64,000 nucleotides of DNA from Verrucomicrobiota bacterium (GCA_016222825.1 JACRQF010000015.1:233646-297645), one strand, 5' to 3'. Numbered from the stretch's first letter, positions 52,223 to 61,699 are shown. Numbers and translations are program-made. Notes: a model not told the origin generated them from the sequence alone.

Positions 52223-55200
52223 TTGGTGAACACAAATAGCAGAAGGCGTAACGTGAAACTGGAAACTGGAAACTTTAGCCGCGTTGCACGCGGGGAACTC
52301 AAGACTCGAAACTCGCGTTCCGGGATCGCCCTGATCGTCACGCTCACCGTCATGGCCTTGTTGCTCATTCTGGGCGTGGCGTTCATGACGAACATGCGCA
52401 GCGAGCGCCAGGTGTCCTTCAACTACCGGCGGCAGGTCGAGGCCCGGCAAGCCGCGCTGGCCGGCTTGAATGCCGCGATCGCCAAAATGAGCCGGTTCTA
52501 CACCGATGCCGAGGCCGTGAACGGCAGCGTGGCGACCATGGCTGGCCGGTTTTATTACACCAATGGAAGCGGCAACGCGACGGTGACTGTCCCCAGCGGC
52601 ACCTCGCGCACGGCCTATCGCCACACCAACATGCTCATGTTCTCTTGTGTTCTGGGCACGGGGGTCTATGGCCCCGGATCCACCAACTGGGGAGACAAGG
52701 TCAATCTCAACGGAGGCAACTACAGGTGGCCCCAGAATCCGGCGCAATCGGGAAGCTACTTGCCTATTGCCAACCCAAGCGTCCATCCGACCCGGGCGGG
52801 CGGCGCCGGCAACAGTTGGGGGCCGGAAAAGACGGCAATATGGACCTCCTACATGCGGACGTATCAAACCCGTGGCCCCAAGTTCGCCTTCTGGATTGAT
52901 GACGAGTCCTCCAAGATCAACCTCTCCAACGCAGGTGTGAAGGATATGACGGTCGCGCCTTTGAGTTATGACAACAAGACGACGAACATCTGGGCGCAAC
53001 CGGCCTATCCGGCTCCGGCCAATCTGGCTGCATGTCCGACATACCCATGCGCCATGATTGTGCAACCGGACTTCGCCAAGGGGATCATCAAACAGATCAG
53101 TTCGGTGGATTTGAGGATGCTGGACGTCGGCGTGGTGAGTCCTGGCTATGGTGACTATGCGCCCGACGGACTGAACAAATGGAGCGAAGCGGCCGTTCTG
53201 GACAGTCTTGAGAGGGCTCGAAACGCCGACATGTGGCGTCCGTTTCAAACGCCCGATGAAGTGTTGAGCTTGAACAATGCATTGACCATGAACGACTATC
53301 AGGCCGTCAAATCCTGCCTGACAACCTACAGTGTCGAATATGACGATTCCGCCCAGTTGTTCAAGGACACGGCCAACCGGACTATCGCGCGCACCAATCT
53401 CGGGGTAACGATTACCACGGCTCAGGATGCCAGCAGACTGTATGGCTTCCTGATCACCACAAATAATCTGGCGAACTCGGCAAGCTTGAGGAGATGGTTC
53501 AACAACGCGACCTTTCAATTGAAATATCCCGGCATCACGCAACCGTTCACCAACGGGTGCGTCCAACAGATTGCCGCCAACATTGTTTCCTACGTTACCG
53601 ACCCTGAACAACCCAACAACCCGCCGTATGGAGCGGGGGTCAGTGGTAATCCGACTCTTCCCACCGGCGCTTGCGGCTTGTGGAAGGCCTGCTACATGAA
53701 CGAAATCGCGTTCAGTTTCTGTTGGAAGAAGAGAGTTGAACCGGCCGTGGCACCGGCAGTGACTGGGTCAACGAAATACCAATTGTGGGCGGCGATGTAT
53801 GTGGAACTGATCAATCCTTACGAGGTTGATCTGCCGCGCTCAAGCAAGACTGAAAACTATACGATAGAGCTTGATCCGGATGCTCCTGGAAATCCTGCGC
53901 TTGGTTTTACTGTGACATACGCGCCCCCTCCTCCAACAATGTCACCCACGCCGCCTTTGACGCAGATCCATTTTCCCCCCGGTTCCGTTCAACATCCGAT
54001 CAAGGCTCACTCGTATAGTTCGACGACGGCGGAAATAAATGCGGATGCCAGTCCGGTTCCATGGATTCAGTGGCAATGGCCGATTTCAGGAATCATAACG
54101 GCGACGAATGCGGCGGCGGCGGCCAAGCCGCCTGATATCTCGCAGATTGTCATCGCGATGCCGAAGGCGATTCGCCTGACGATGCGAAATGGCAAGTCGT
54201 CGGGCATTATTGACTGGTTTAACAGGGCTCAGACAATTCCCGCCTTGTCCTCGTTGACTTTGCCTGCGGCGTATAGCAAGCCGAAAGTAGTGGACATTGG
54301 CACAGCACAGATGGATGCGAAACTCGCTTTCGCGCCCAGTTCTCCCGCGGCAGACGATGCATTCTGGAACAGGAATAACCCGGCCCGAATCTCAATAGCG
54401 AAGAACGATCCCCGTGTGCATCAGTGGTATGGACAAAGATCGGCAGGTGGAACGAGAGGCATTATAGGGCCAGGCAGCAGCAGTTCCTTTGGCCTGACGC
54501 TCAAAGTTCCGGACGCCAGTCTTTCTTACAACCCAGGTTGGGGGGACAATAACGGACAGAATCCAACCGGTAACATTAATACAGACGGTTCCGGTGGAAT
54601 CGTGGACTACCGGGGTGGGGACATCGAAATCCAGAATGGCAATTACGCGCCGAATGCAAACCGGCCGGAGTATCGTTCCAACTTTGTCATCGCCGAAAGC
54701 GGCATGAAATCCATCGGCGAGCTTGGCTTCATCCACACGGGCAAACCGTGGCGCTCGTTGTCGCTGCAATCTTACGGGAGTCTATCCGACGAACGAAACG
54801 CTGCGGGTCTTCCAAAAGCTATTGGGGGGGACCTTACAGCGATTCCTGACTGGGCGTTGCTCGATCTCTTCTCCGTCAACACGCCGCCCATCGTTGGCCG
54901 GGTCAACATCAACAACAGCGGCTGGCACTTGGGCAACAACTATGGGGGGGCCAACCCGCCAACGCAGGCGAATTGCCCCACGTTTGAGGATCCTCTGTAT
55001 TATCCCAACCATCCCAATATGTTGGCCGCATGGCCTGATGCGATTTGGCAGGCCAGATTCAGCACGCAGCCCTTTGATTCGGGGCAGGGTCACTGGAACT
55101 ACATCACCACGCGCACGTCGTCCTACAATCGTTACCCCGTGAACCCCATAGCCAGCCCCACGTATGACTCGGCCAGCGTGCCGCTTGCGGCCGCGTTGAG

Positions 55201-55645
55201 CGTCATCCCCGATTACCGCTTCCGCAACAAGCTGGCCAACTACATTTCCAGCCGTTACCGCCCCATCAGCGCAACCAGATCCGTGCCGCAGGGCGATCCT
55301 GCTGACATTGGGTTGTTGCCCGACTCCTACCAGCCTTACTACACCATCGGCCAGCTCTGTGAAGTGCCGGCCATGACCAACCATTTCGCCTGCAACGGCA
55401 CCGCAAACCCTTCTGGAAACAATCCCATCGCTTACACGGATGCCGACAAGGAAGACACACTCCGCCGCATCGTCAACGTCCTTACCACCAAGGGCGATGC
55501 CTTCACGGTCCATGTGATCGGCCAGGCCGACAGTGGCGAGGCCCGGCTCATGGCGGTCGTCGAGCGCGTGCGCGACCCCTCGGCGGCGCAAATCATTGAC
55601 AGGAACCGGTTCCGTATTCGCCAAGTGCAGTGGATGACCGAGTAA
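52223..55645 (+). CDS. Verru_Chthon cassette protein A (PilX/GspK-like large protein)
   Basis: 1140 residues. The start is TTG at 52223 or GTG at 52226; there is no ATG nearby. The N-terminal segment SRSG|IALIVTLTVMALLLIL lacks the Phe of true prepilins, as in PilX/GspK tip proteins, and the following NMRSERQVSFNYRRQVEARQAALAGLNAAI is characteristic (two segments, about residues 57-86). Two heptamer arrays encode part of its leader. The very large C-terminal domain is Asn/Pro/Ser-rich and probably extracellular. It ends the cassette; the product presumably caps or assists a pseudopilus. Confidence 0.83.
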   Translation: MVNTNSRRRNVKLETGNFSRVARGELKTRNSRSGIALIVTLTVMALLLILGVAFMTNMRSERQVSFNYRRQVEARQAALAGLNAAIAKMSRFYTDAEAVNGSVATMAGRFYYTNGSGNATVTVPSGTSRTAYRHTNMLMFSCVLGTGVYGPGSTNWGDKVNLNGGNYRWPQNPAQSGSYLPIANPSVHPTRAGGAGNSWGPEKTAIWTSYMRTYQTRGPKFAFWIDDESSKINLSNAGVKDMTVAPLSYDNKTTNIWAQPAYPAPANLAACPTYPCAMIVQPDFAKGIIKQISSVDLRMLDVGVVSPGYGDYAPDGLNKWSEAAVLDSLERARNADMWRPFQTPDEVLSLNNALTMNDYQAVKSCLTTYSVEYDDSAQLFKDTANRTIARTNLGVTITTAQDASRLYGFLITTNNLANSASLRRWFNNATFQLKYPGITQPFTNGCVQQIAANIVSYVTDPEQPNNPPYGAGVSGNPTLPTGACGLWKACYMNEIAFSFCWKKRVEPAVAPAVTGSTKYQLWAAMYVELINPYEVDLPRSSKTENYTIELDPDAPGNPALGFTVTYAPPPPTMSPTPPLTQIHFPPGSVQHPIKAHSYSSTTAEINADASPVPWIQWQWPISGIITATNAAAAAKPPDISQIVIAMPKAIRLTMRNGKSSGIIDWFNRAQTIPALSSLTLPAAYSKPKVVDIGTAQMDAKLAFAPSSPAADDAFWNRNNPARISIAKNDPRVHQWYGQRSAGGTRGIIGPGSSSSFGLTLKVPDASLSYNPGWGDNNGQNPTGNINTDGSGGIVDYRGGDIEIQNGNYAPNANRPEYRSNFVIAESGMKSIGELGFIHTGKPWRSLSLQSYGSLSDERNAAGLPKAIGGDLTAIPDWALLDLFSVNTPPIVGRVNINNSGWHLGNNYGGANPPTQANCPTFEDPLYYPNHPNMLAAWPDAIWQARFSTQPFDSGQGHWNYITTRTSSYNRYPVNPIASPTYDSASVPLAAALSVIPDYRFRNKLANYISSRYRPISATRSVPQGDPADIGLLPDSYQPYYTIGQLCEVPAMTNHFACNGTANPSGNNPIAYTDADKEDTLRRIVNVLTTKGDAFTVHVIGQADSGEARLMAVVERVRDPSAAQIIDRNRFRIRQVQWMTE
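52253..52315 (+). repeat. Two heptamer arrays in leader of cassette protein A
   Basis: GTGAAAC, TGGAAAC, TGGAAAC (52253-52273) and, after 21 bases, GAACTCA, AGACTCG, AAACTCG (52295-52315). Each has exact 7-bp period but different sequence. Confidence 0.88.
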
Positions 55646-55808
55646 ACCGCCGTGGTCAATTCACAATGTTTTCGTGTTTGGCGAGAAACCTCCGTGTTCA
55701 ACAACTCGCCAACCCATTATGTGTTGTCGTTTCGCCAGTTCGGAAGCAACCTGTGCGCCGTCGTCCGGCGGGTGATGCTGAAGGGCCGGTGATGATCGAG
55801 GTTCCGTC

Positions 55809-58457
55809 ATGAATATGATTGCCAAGTTCGCTGGTCTTCTTCTGGTCGTCGTGGTCCTGCTGGCCGCCGGCTGCGGCGGCGAACCGGAGGTCAAACTCCC
55901 CCCGGCCACTCCCGACAACTCCACCGAGGCGCGCAACCAGATGATTGCCGCCCTCGGCAAGATCAGAACCTCCGACGCCCCGTATTTGCGGGAGCTGGTG
56001 AAGCGCGGACGCGACTTGGAGAAGGCCGGCGACGAAGCGATGGCCGCCAAGAATTACACCAAGGCGCTGTCCTCGTTCACCCAGGCGTGCAAATGCTACC
56101 AGCAGGCCGTGGACAAGCAGACCGAGATGGAGGCGAAACGCGATGCCGCCATCGCCATGAAGAAGCAGACCGAGGCGGCGCTCGAGGCCGCCAACTCGGC
56201 ATTCAGGACCGACGCGCGGCCGGAGTCGTTTGTCACCGCCGGCAAGAACGCGAAGGAGGCGGACGTGGCGATGACCAGCGAGGATTTCGCAAAGGCCCTG
56301 GAACTGTTCACCCGCGCCGTCGGCGGCTACAAGGCTGCGCAGGCCGAAGCCGACAAACTCCTCCGCGCCGAGAAGACCCGCGTGGCGCTCGCCGCAAAGA
56401 AGGACGCCGAAACCGAGCGCATGGCGGCCAACGCGGTGTTCAAGACCGACGCGCGGCCGGAGTCGTTTGCCTCCGCCGGGACCACCGAGAAGGAAGCCGA
56501 AGAGGCGCTGGCCAAGGAGGATTTCGACAGGGCGAAGGAACTCTTTGTCCGCGCCGCCGAACGCTACAGGATCGCGCAAGCCGACGGCAACAAGCTCCTC
56601 CGCGACGAGTTGTCCCGCGCCGCCTACGCCAAGAAGAAGGAAGCCGAGGACGAGCGGTTGACGGCTCAAGCGGCGTTCAAGAACGACACGCGGCCGGAGT
56701 CGTTCGTCACCGCCGGCAACTGCTTCAAAGAGGGAGAAGAGGCGCTGGCCAAGGAGGAGTTCGCGAGGGCCAAGGACCTCTTCACTCGCGCCGCCGCCAG
56801 CTTCAAGGCCGCCCAGACGGATATTGAGAAAATCTACCGTCTCGATGCTGCCCGCGCCGCATGGGCCAAGCTGTTGGCGGAGGCAGACGCGCCGATGCTG
56901 GAGCGGCAAGCCGCCGCTGAGTTTGCAAAGGTGAAATCGCAGGCCGAGTCGGCGGCGAAGGATCCGGGGCAGGCCGCCGACCAGGTCACCGCGGCGACGA
57001 CGGCCCTCAAAGACCTCATCGCCAAAGCCAAAACGAAGGAGAACCTCCCCAAAGCCGCGCCCGTCGTCATGCGGCTGGAAAGCGCCCTCCGCACGGGCCA
57101 GTGGCTCCAAGCCCACGGGGCGCTGGGCGAACTGGAGCAGTTGGTTCCCGATGACCCGCGCATGGCCGACTTCCGCAAGAAAGCCGAGGCGGTGGCGTGG
57201 CCGAACGCGCTGACCTTGGACGTCGGTGGCACGACGATTGATTTCGTCCTCATCCGGCCCGGCTCGTTCACAATGGGCGAGGGAAAGGAGGCGCATCAAG
57301 TCACCCTCACCAAGCCGTATTTCATGAGCAAGTGCGAGGTGATGCAAAAGCAGTGGCTGAAGGTCATGGGCAGCAATCCGAGTTCGAGGAGATACAACAG
57401 GCACGTGACGGATTACGACCTGCTCCCGTTGGATAACGTCAGTTGGGTGGCCTGCCAGGGGTTCTTGGCCAAGTTGAATGAGAAACTGACCGGCCTGAAA
57501 GTCGTGCTGCCGACCGAGGCTCAGTGGGAATATGCCTGCCGCGCCGGCAGCACCGGAAAATATTGTTTCGGCAACGATGTCGAACTGTTGAAGGACTACG
57601 CGTGGTTTCCTCTTGAACGCAGTTGGCGCAGTCACGACACGCAGCAGGTCGGCACCAAGAAGCCGAATGCGTGGGGGCTTCACGACATGCACGGCAACGT
57701 CTCGGAGTATTGCAGCGATTGGTATGGGCCTCTGCCCGCCACCGCGCAAGAAGACCCCCAAGGCCCCGCTTCCAGTTCCGGCCGTGTGCTGCGTGGCGGT
57801 TCGTCTCGCGACTACGCCCATTCTCTCACAACGACTTTCCGCAGGGAAGTCATGCCCGTCAACGTCCTCGAAAACGCCGGCCTTCGGCTGGTGCTGGTGA
57901 CGGATGCCATCGCTGCATACCATGCCAGTTTGAAGCCCACCGAGGTGCCGGCTGCGGCCGTTGTTACCACCGCCGCCCTCCCGGCGGCCCTGTCGGAAAC
58001 CATCCCCGCTGCGATCGCGGCGGCGATGACCTCCACGTCTTCGGTTGCTGCCGCCACGACTGCTGTTGCGAGTCTCACCACGCCTTCCATGCCGCCGGCG
58101 ACAACAGGCCCCGTCTCGCCTGACGACTGGATGAAGGGGATTCCCCCCAACGCGCTGCCGGCATTCGTCAAAGCCCAAGCCGACGCGAAGGCCGGCAAAG
58201 GTCTGCTGGCTATGCGTTCCTGGCGCGCTTTCTGGGGAAACAGACTGCGCGACCCGACGCGCGGCCATGTGGAGCTGGAATTTGCGGAACTGCTGCTGAC
58301 CGACACCTCCAAGGAGGCGAACGCGGCGGCTGAAGCCCAGAAGAAGGAACAGAACATCAGGGAAGCCGGCATGATTGTCCGGACCATCCGCACACGAAAC
58401 GTAACGGACATGGGTTTGTTGAACCGGCTCGAAGAAACGGCCAAGAAGCTTCCGTAA
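55809..58457 (+). CDS. Lipoprotein with 79-residue repeats and SUMF1/FGE-like domain
   Basis: 882 residues. A signal with lipobox LAAGC (Cys22) suggests lipid anchoring. An N-terminal helical region holds three 79-residue repeats, each opening F-x-(T/N)-D-(A/T)-R-P-E-S-F near residues 132, 211 and 290, plus a weaker first unit; they resemble TPR/coiled-coil hairpins. A formylglycine-generating-enzyme (SUMF1) fold covers about 470-697: FVLIRPGSFTMG, VLPTEAQWEYACRAG, NAWGLHDMHGNVSEYC, GRVLRGGSSRDY. An Ala/Thr-rich linker and a helical tail complete it. SUMF1 domains often act as binding or scaffold modules rather than enzymes. I cannot tell which here. Confidence 0.8.
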   Translation: MNMIAKFAGLLLVVVVLLAAGCGGEPEVKLPPATPDNSTEARNQMIAALGKIRTSDAPYLRELVKRGRDLEKAGDEAMAAKNYTKALSSFTQACKCYQQAVDKQTEMEAKRDAAIAMKKQTEAALEAANSAFRTDARPESFVTAGKNAKEADVAMTSEDFAKALELFTRAVGGYKAAQAEADKLLRAEKTRVALAAKKDAETERMAANAVFKTDARPESFASAGTTEKEAEEALAKEDFDRAKELFVRAAERYRIAQADGNKLLRDELSRAAYAKKKEAEDERLTAQAAFKNDTRPESFVTAGNCFKEGEEALAKEEFARAKDLFTRAAASFKAAQTDIEKIYRLDAARAAWAKLLAEADAPMLERQAAAEFAKVKSQAESAAKDPGQAADQVTAATTALKDLIAKAKTKENLPKAAPVVMRLESALRTGQWLQAHGALGELEQLVPDDPRMADFRKKAEAVAWPNALTLDVGGTTIDFVLIRPGSFTMGEGKEAHQVTLTKPYFMSKCEVMQKQWLKVMGSNPSSRRYNRHVTDYDLLPLDNVSWVACQGFLAKLNEKLTGLKVVLPTEAQWEYACRAGSTGKYCFGNDVELLKDYAWFPLERSWRSHDTQQVGTKKPNAWGLHDMHGNVSEYCSDWYGPLPATAQEDPQGPASSSGRVLRGGSSRDYAHSLTTTFRREVMPVNVLENAGLRLVLVTDAIAAYHASLKPTEVPAAAVVTTAALPAALSETIPAAIAAAMTSTSSVAAATTAVASLTTPSMPPATTGPVSPDDWMKGIPPNALPAFVKAQADAKAGKGLLAMRSWRAFWGNRLRDPTRGHVELEFAELLLTDTSKEANAAAEAQKKEQNIREAGMIVRTIRTRNVTDMGLLNRLEETAKKLP

Positions 58458-58498
58458 CGCGGATTGCACGGCGGAGCGGACGGCGAAAACCCGGAGCA

Positions 58499-58649
58499 GG
58501 TGAGGTGGGTGTGATTGGAAGTGTCGGCCACGTAGCTGAACGCGCCAGCGTTCAGACGCGACGGGCTGAACGCTGGCGCGTTCAGCTACAGGTTCTGCGG
58601 GATATTGGCTGACATCTCCAATCGTTGCCCAAGGTGAGGTGGGTGATTG
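58499..58649. repeat. Intergenic REP-like palindrome between imperfect direct repeats
   Basis: A perfect 24-bp inverted repeat (arms 58532-58555 and 58566-58589, GTAGCTGAACGCGCCAGCGT... type) has a 10-base loop ACGCGACGGG. It is flanked by near-identical copies of GGTGAGGTGGGTG(TG)ATTG at 58499-58517 and 58633-58649. A second palindrome with the same arms and the complementary loop lies at 61577-61634. Confidence 0.92.
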
Positions 58650-58684
58650 CCTTTTCCGCCGGCCGCCGCAATAATCCCTCCATC

Positions 58685-59605
58685 ATGAAACTCGTCGCGG
58701 TGATGCTGTTCGCCGCTGCCGCTTTCCTGGAGGGCGCGGAGCCAATCGTCTCGTGGGAAAAGGCGCGCGATGCAATCGGCCGGCGTGCGACGGTGGAGGG
58801 AATGATCGTTGCAACGCACAAGACAGAGAAGGTCTGCAACCTGAACTTTTCCCCAAACTGGAAGACGGATTTTTCGGCGGTGATCTTTGCCCGGAGTTTT
58901 TCCCAATGGCAGGGAGACATCGGGGAGTTGTATCGAGGCAAGAAGGTGCGCATCACGGGGGTCGTGACCGAATACCAAAACCGCCCCCAGATCATCGTGA
59001 CGGACCCGTCGCAAATCGAAACAGTGAAGGAGCCAACGCCCGCGCCCCTCATGCCGGATCCTTCGCCCTCGCAGCCGGCTTCCCAGGATCAGGTCGCCGC
59101 GACGACCACGCCTTCGACGGCCCATCTGCCAGCCTCGTCCGGCGAACCGTCGGCGTTGAGCAAGGAGTTGTTGCCGTTCGAGGTGGGAGTGAAACGGTTC
59201 ACGGGCGCGAAGCAAGCCAGCGGGGTGGTGACGAAGACGGAATCGAGCTTCTTCCAAACGGTGCGGTTGGACATGACACTCGGCAACCTGCGCAATGCCC
59301 CGGTCGGGCCGCTGGAATGGCAGTGGGTCATCGGGTTGTTGGAGGTGTCGTCGTCGGGCAGTCTGAAGCAGCAGTTCTTCTCCGGAGGCGGCCGGGGGAT
59401 GGAGTTGAAGCCGCTGGACCGGAAGGTGGTGCGCTCGGAGGAGGTGATGCTCGCGGGCATGTCGTCAAGCCGGGGCATGAAGAGCGGACACAGACTGCGC
59501 GGACATTTTGTGCGCGTGTTCTATCAGGGCCGGCTGGTGTTTGAGGAGGCCAATCCGCCGAACATGAAGTCCGTGGCGGAAAAGCATCTCGCGGGGAAGC
59601 GATAG
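58685..59605 (+). CDS. Secreted OB-fold-like hypothetical protein
   Basis: 306 residues from the ATG at 58685 (MKLVAVMLFAAAAF), with a signal peptide cleaved near EGAEP. Residues about 20-115 look like an OB-fold of the YhcR/NrfJ kind: GRRATVEGMIVATHKTEKVCNLNF, FSAVIFARSF and GKKVRITGVVTEYQNRPQIIV. A Pro/Ser/Thr-rich linker (about 118-160) precedes an unassigned beta-rich C-terminal domain. The OB-fold may bind nucleic acid or oligosaccharide outside the cytoplasm. With the next gene it is bracketed by the two inverted REP copies. Confidence 0.6.
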   Translation: MKLVAVMLFAAAAFLEGAEPIVSWEKARDAIGRRATVEGMIVATHKTEKVCNLNFSPNWKTDFSAVIFARSFSQWQGDIGELYRGKKVRITGVVTEYQNRPQIIVTDPSQIETVKEPTPAPLMPDPSPSQPASQDQVAATTTPSTAHLPASSGEPSALSKELLPFEVGVKRFTGAKQASGVVTKTESSFFQTVRLDMTLGNLRNAPVGPLEWQWVIGLLEVSSSGSLKQQFFSGGGRGMELKPLDRKVVRSEEVMLAGMSSSRGMKSGHRLRGHFVRVFYQGRLVFEEANPPNMKSVAEKHLAGKR

Positions 59606-59656
59606 GGCCAATAAACCGGCACTTGCATCGTTGGTTGTAGCAGACAGCATGTCACC

Positions 59657-61546
59657 GTGACTCAAGCGTTCAGCAACGGTTGTTCCCCCGTGCGTCGCGC
59701 CGCTCTTGCAGGCGGGCCGGCGTGCGCCCTTCTTGTCGTCGTCCTGGCTGCCATCGCCGCCAGAGGTTGGTTGTTGTTCAGCACTCCGCTCGTGCCGGGC
59801 ATGAACGGCGCCTACTACCTGGTCCAGACGCGGGCGCTGTTGACGGCGGGGGCGCTGGGCATTCCCGACCTGCCGCTGACGTTTGCCTTGCAGGCCGCGC
59901 TGGCCAAGGCGCTGCAATGGCTGACAGGGAGCGACCTCGAATCCAGCATCTTCCTGGTCGTGAAACTGTTCGACGCCATCGTGCCGCCGCTCGTCGCGCT
60001 GCCGGTGTTTCTTCTGGGCCGCGCCTGGAGCGGGCGCGCCGGGCGCGGCGCGTGGCTGGCTGTCGCAGCGGCGGCCGTGGTGGCGCTCGGCGCGCCCGCC
60101 CTCTCGATGGTCGGTGATTTCCAGAAGAACTCGCTCGGCTTGGTCTGGCTCGCGGGCCTGATCTATGCGCTCTTTGCATGGAAGCAGCATCGGACGACGG
60201 GCTGCGGCGTCGCCGTGCTGGCGCTGCTGGGACTGACGGGCCTGACGCACATCGGAGTGTTTGGCGCGGCGCTGCTGCTGACCGCGACGGTCTTCGCGGC
60301 GGGCTTGTTGTTGCCGAGAGGCGAGGCGGGCGGCGCGCGTGTGCGCGTGGCGTGGCCGTTGGTGGCGGGCGGACTGGCTGTGGCGGCGCTCGCGGCGGGC
60401 GTCGTGCTGTGGAAGTTCGACCCCGCGCGCGTTCACCGGCTCGTCGGCGCATTTTCGAATCCGACGAGTTTCCTGCGTGGCAAAGGCCCGCCGGCGCGTC
60501 CGAAGATGGATGGCGCTTTGAACCCGAAAGCCGAAGCCGGCCGCAGCGCCGGCATCCCTGCCAGCTCTGCTTCAGTTTTCAGACCGAAGGGATTCCTGAA
60601 AGGCAAAATGCCACGAGGCGGCGAGGACCCGATGTTCGGCCCGCCGCCGGGCGATGGCCCGATGGGCGGTCCGATGCGCGGGCCGGGACCGGGACCGATG
60701 GCGATGATGTTCCCGCGTTGGATGCCGATGGCGGCGTTTGGCGGCATTGCGTTGTGTGCTCTCGCGCTGGCTTGGTGGAGACGGCGCGCGCTGCCGCCGT
60801 CGGAGAGTGTGATCGGCATCGGTTGCGCTGCAACGACGCTGCTGCTCGCCGGGCCGTGGGTGCAGGGCGATGTCGCGCAACGCTTCTACCTGAACGCGAT
60901 GATTCCCGCGACCGTCGCCGGCATGTTTGTGTTGTTTCAAGTTCCCAGCTTTTGGGCCCGCCTGCTGCTGGGGAGCGCGCTTGTTTTGCCGGCGGTGGGC
61001 TTCGCGGCGCCGCGGCTGGCGCGCGGCGGACATCCGATCATCAGCGAGGCGGCGTTCCGCGAACTCCAATCCCTCGCGCCCAAGATTGCGCAGCCGCAGC
61101 GCGCGCTCATTGTGACGCGGCACGGCGTGGAATGGTGGACGGCGTGGACGTTGCACACGCGTGTGGCGCAAGCCAAGGCGGTGCGGGCGGACGACTGGCA
61201 GAAATACGACGAAGTGCTTTTCCTGCAAAGCAAGGAGCGCGGCCCCGGTTTTGGCCCGCCCGGTGGCGGTCCGGGCCGTGGACCGCGCCGGCCTGAAGAT
61301 TCTTTCCGCAGCCGCGCGGGAAAAGGTCTCGAAGGCGGCTTCCGGCCGGCAGACTTTCCGCCGTTCGGGAAAGGTCTGCGGGGATTCCAGGGACAAGGCG
61401 GCCCGCCGCCGATGATGGACGCGGAGATTCCTGACGACGCGGAAATCCTGCACGACGGCCGCTTCTTCAAACTGGCGAAGGTCGCCAAGCCGCCGGCGTT
61501 CGTCAGCCAGAGCAAGCCGGGCGATGCCGCCGCCGGCCGGCCGTGA
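59657..61546 (+). CDS. Multi-pass membrane protein with Gly/Pro/Met-rich loops (glycosyltransferase-C-like)
   Basis: 629 residues with a GTG start. About 11 hydrophobic helices; the N-terminal part after the first helix (PGMNGAYYLVQTRALLTAG, then the DLPLTFALQAALAKALQW segment) resembles GT-C type sugar transferases of the dolichyl-phosphate mannose-dependent kind. Two low-complexity loops are rich in Gly, Pro, Met and Arg (about 315-352, as in GPPPGDGPMGGP, and about 540-595). Their role is unknown. I infer surface glycan assembly but the catalytic acid cannot be fixed by eye. Confidence 0.5.
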   Translation: MTQAFSNGCSPVRRAALAGGPACALLVVVLAAIAARGWLLFSTPLVPGMNGAYYLVQTRALLTAGALGIPDLPLTFALQAALAKALQWLTGSDLESSIFLVVKLFDAIVPPLVALPVFLLGRAWSGRAGRGAWLAVAAAAVVALGAPALSMVGDFQKNSLGLVWLAGLIYALFAWKQHRTTGCGVAVLALLGLTGLTHIGVFGAALLLTATVFAAGLLLPRGEAGGARVRVAWPLVAGGLAVAALAAGVVLWKFDPARVHRLVGAFSNPTSFLRGKGPPARPKMDGALNPKAEAGRSAGIPASSASVFRPKGFLKGKMPRGGEDPMFGPPPGDGPMGGPMRGPGPGPMAMMFPRWMPMAAFGGIALCALALAWWRRRALPPSESVIGIGCAATTLLLAGPWVQGDVAQRFYLNAMIPATVAGMFVLFQVPSFWARLLLGSALVLPAVGFAAPRLARGGHPIISEAAFRELQSLAPKIAQPQRALIVTRHGVEWWTAWTLHTRVAQAKAVRADDWQKYDEVLFLQSKERGPGFGPPGGGPGRGPRRPEDSFRSRAGKGLEGGFRPADFPPFGKGLRGFQGQGGPPPMMDAEIPDDAEILHDGRFFKLAKVAKPPAFVSQSKPGDAAAGRP

Positions 61547-61576
61547 CGCGCTCCAGTGAGGGCGGTTTCTGAATGT

Positions 61577-61634
61577 GTAGCTGAACGCGCCAGCGTTCAG
61601 CCCGTCGCGTCTGAACGCTGGCGCGTTCAGCTAC
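61577..61634. repeat. REP-like palindrome, inverted copy of 58532-58589
   Basis: Arms at 61577-61600 and 61611-61634 are identical to the first copy, and the loop CCCGTCGCGT is the reverse complement of the first loop. The 58-bp units are exact reverse complements. It lies in the gap before the deacetylase gene. Confidence 0.95.
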
Positions 61635-61699
61635 GGGACCGACACAGCGGGAAAGATTGCTGGAAACGTGGGCGTGGATGATGTATCCAGAGGCTTGCC

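Noticed and set aside
47898..52315. CRISPR array
   Set aside because: Units are 7 bp and directly adjacent without spacers, and no cas gene is present.
51542..53611. 689-codon minus-strand frame opposite cassette proteins C and A
   Set aside because: The plus-strand pseudopilins have cleavage sites, helices and operon spacing. The minus frame has no family features.
55630..55812. 60-codon plus-strand frame between cassette protein A and the SUMF1 lipoprotein
   Set aside because: It overlaps the start of the next gene, has no ribosome-binding site and no recognisable sequence.
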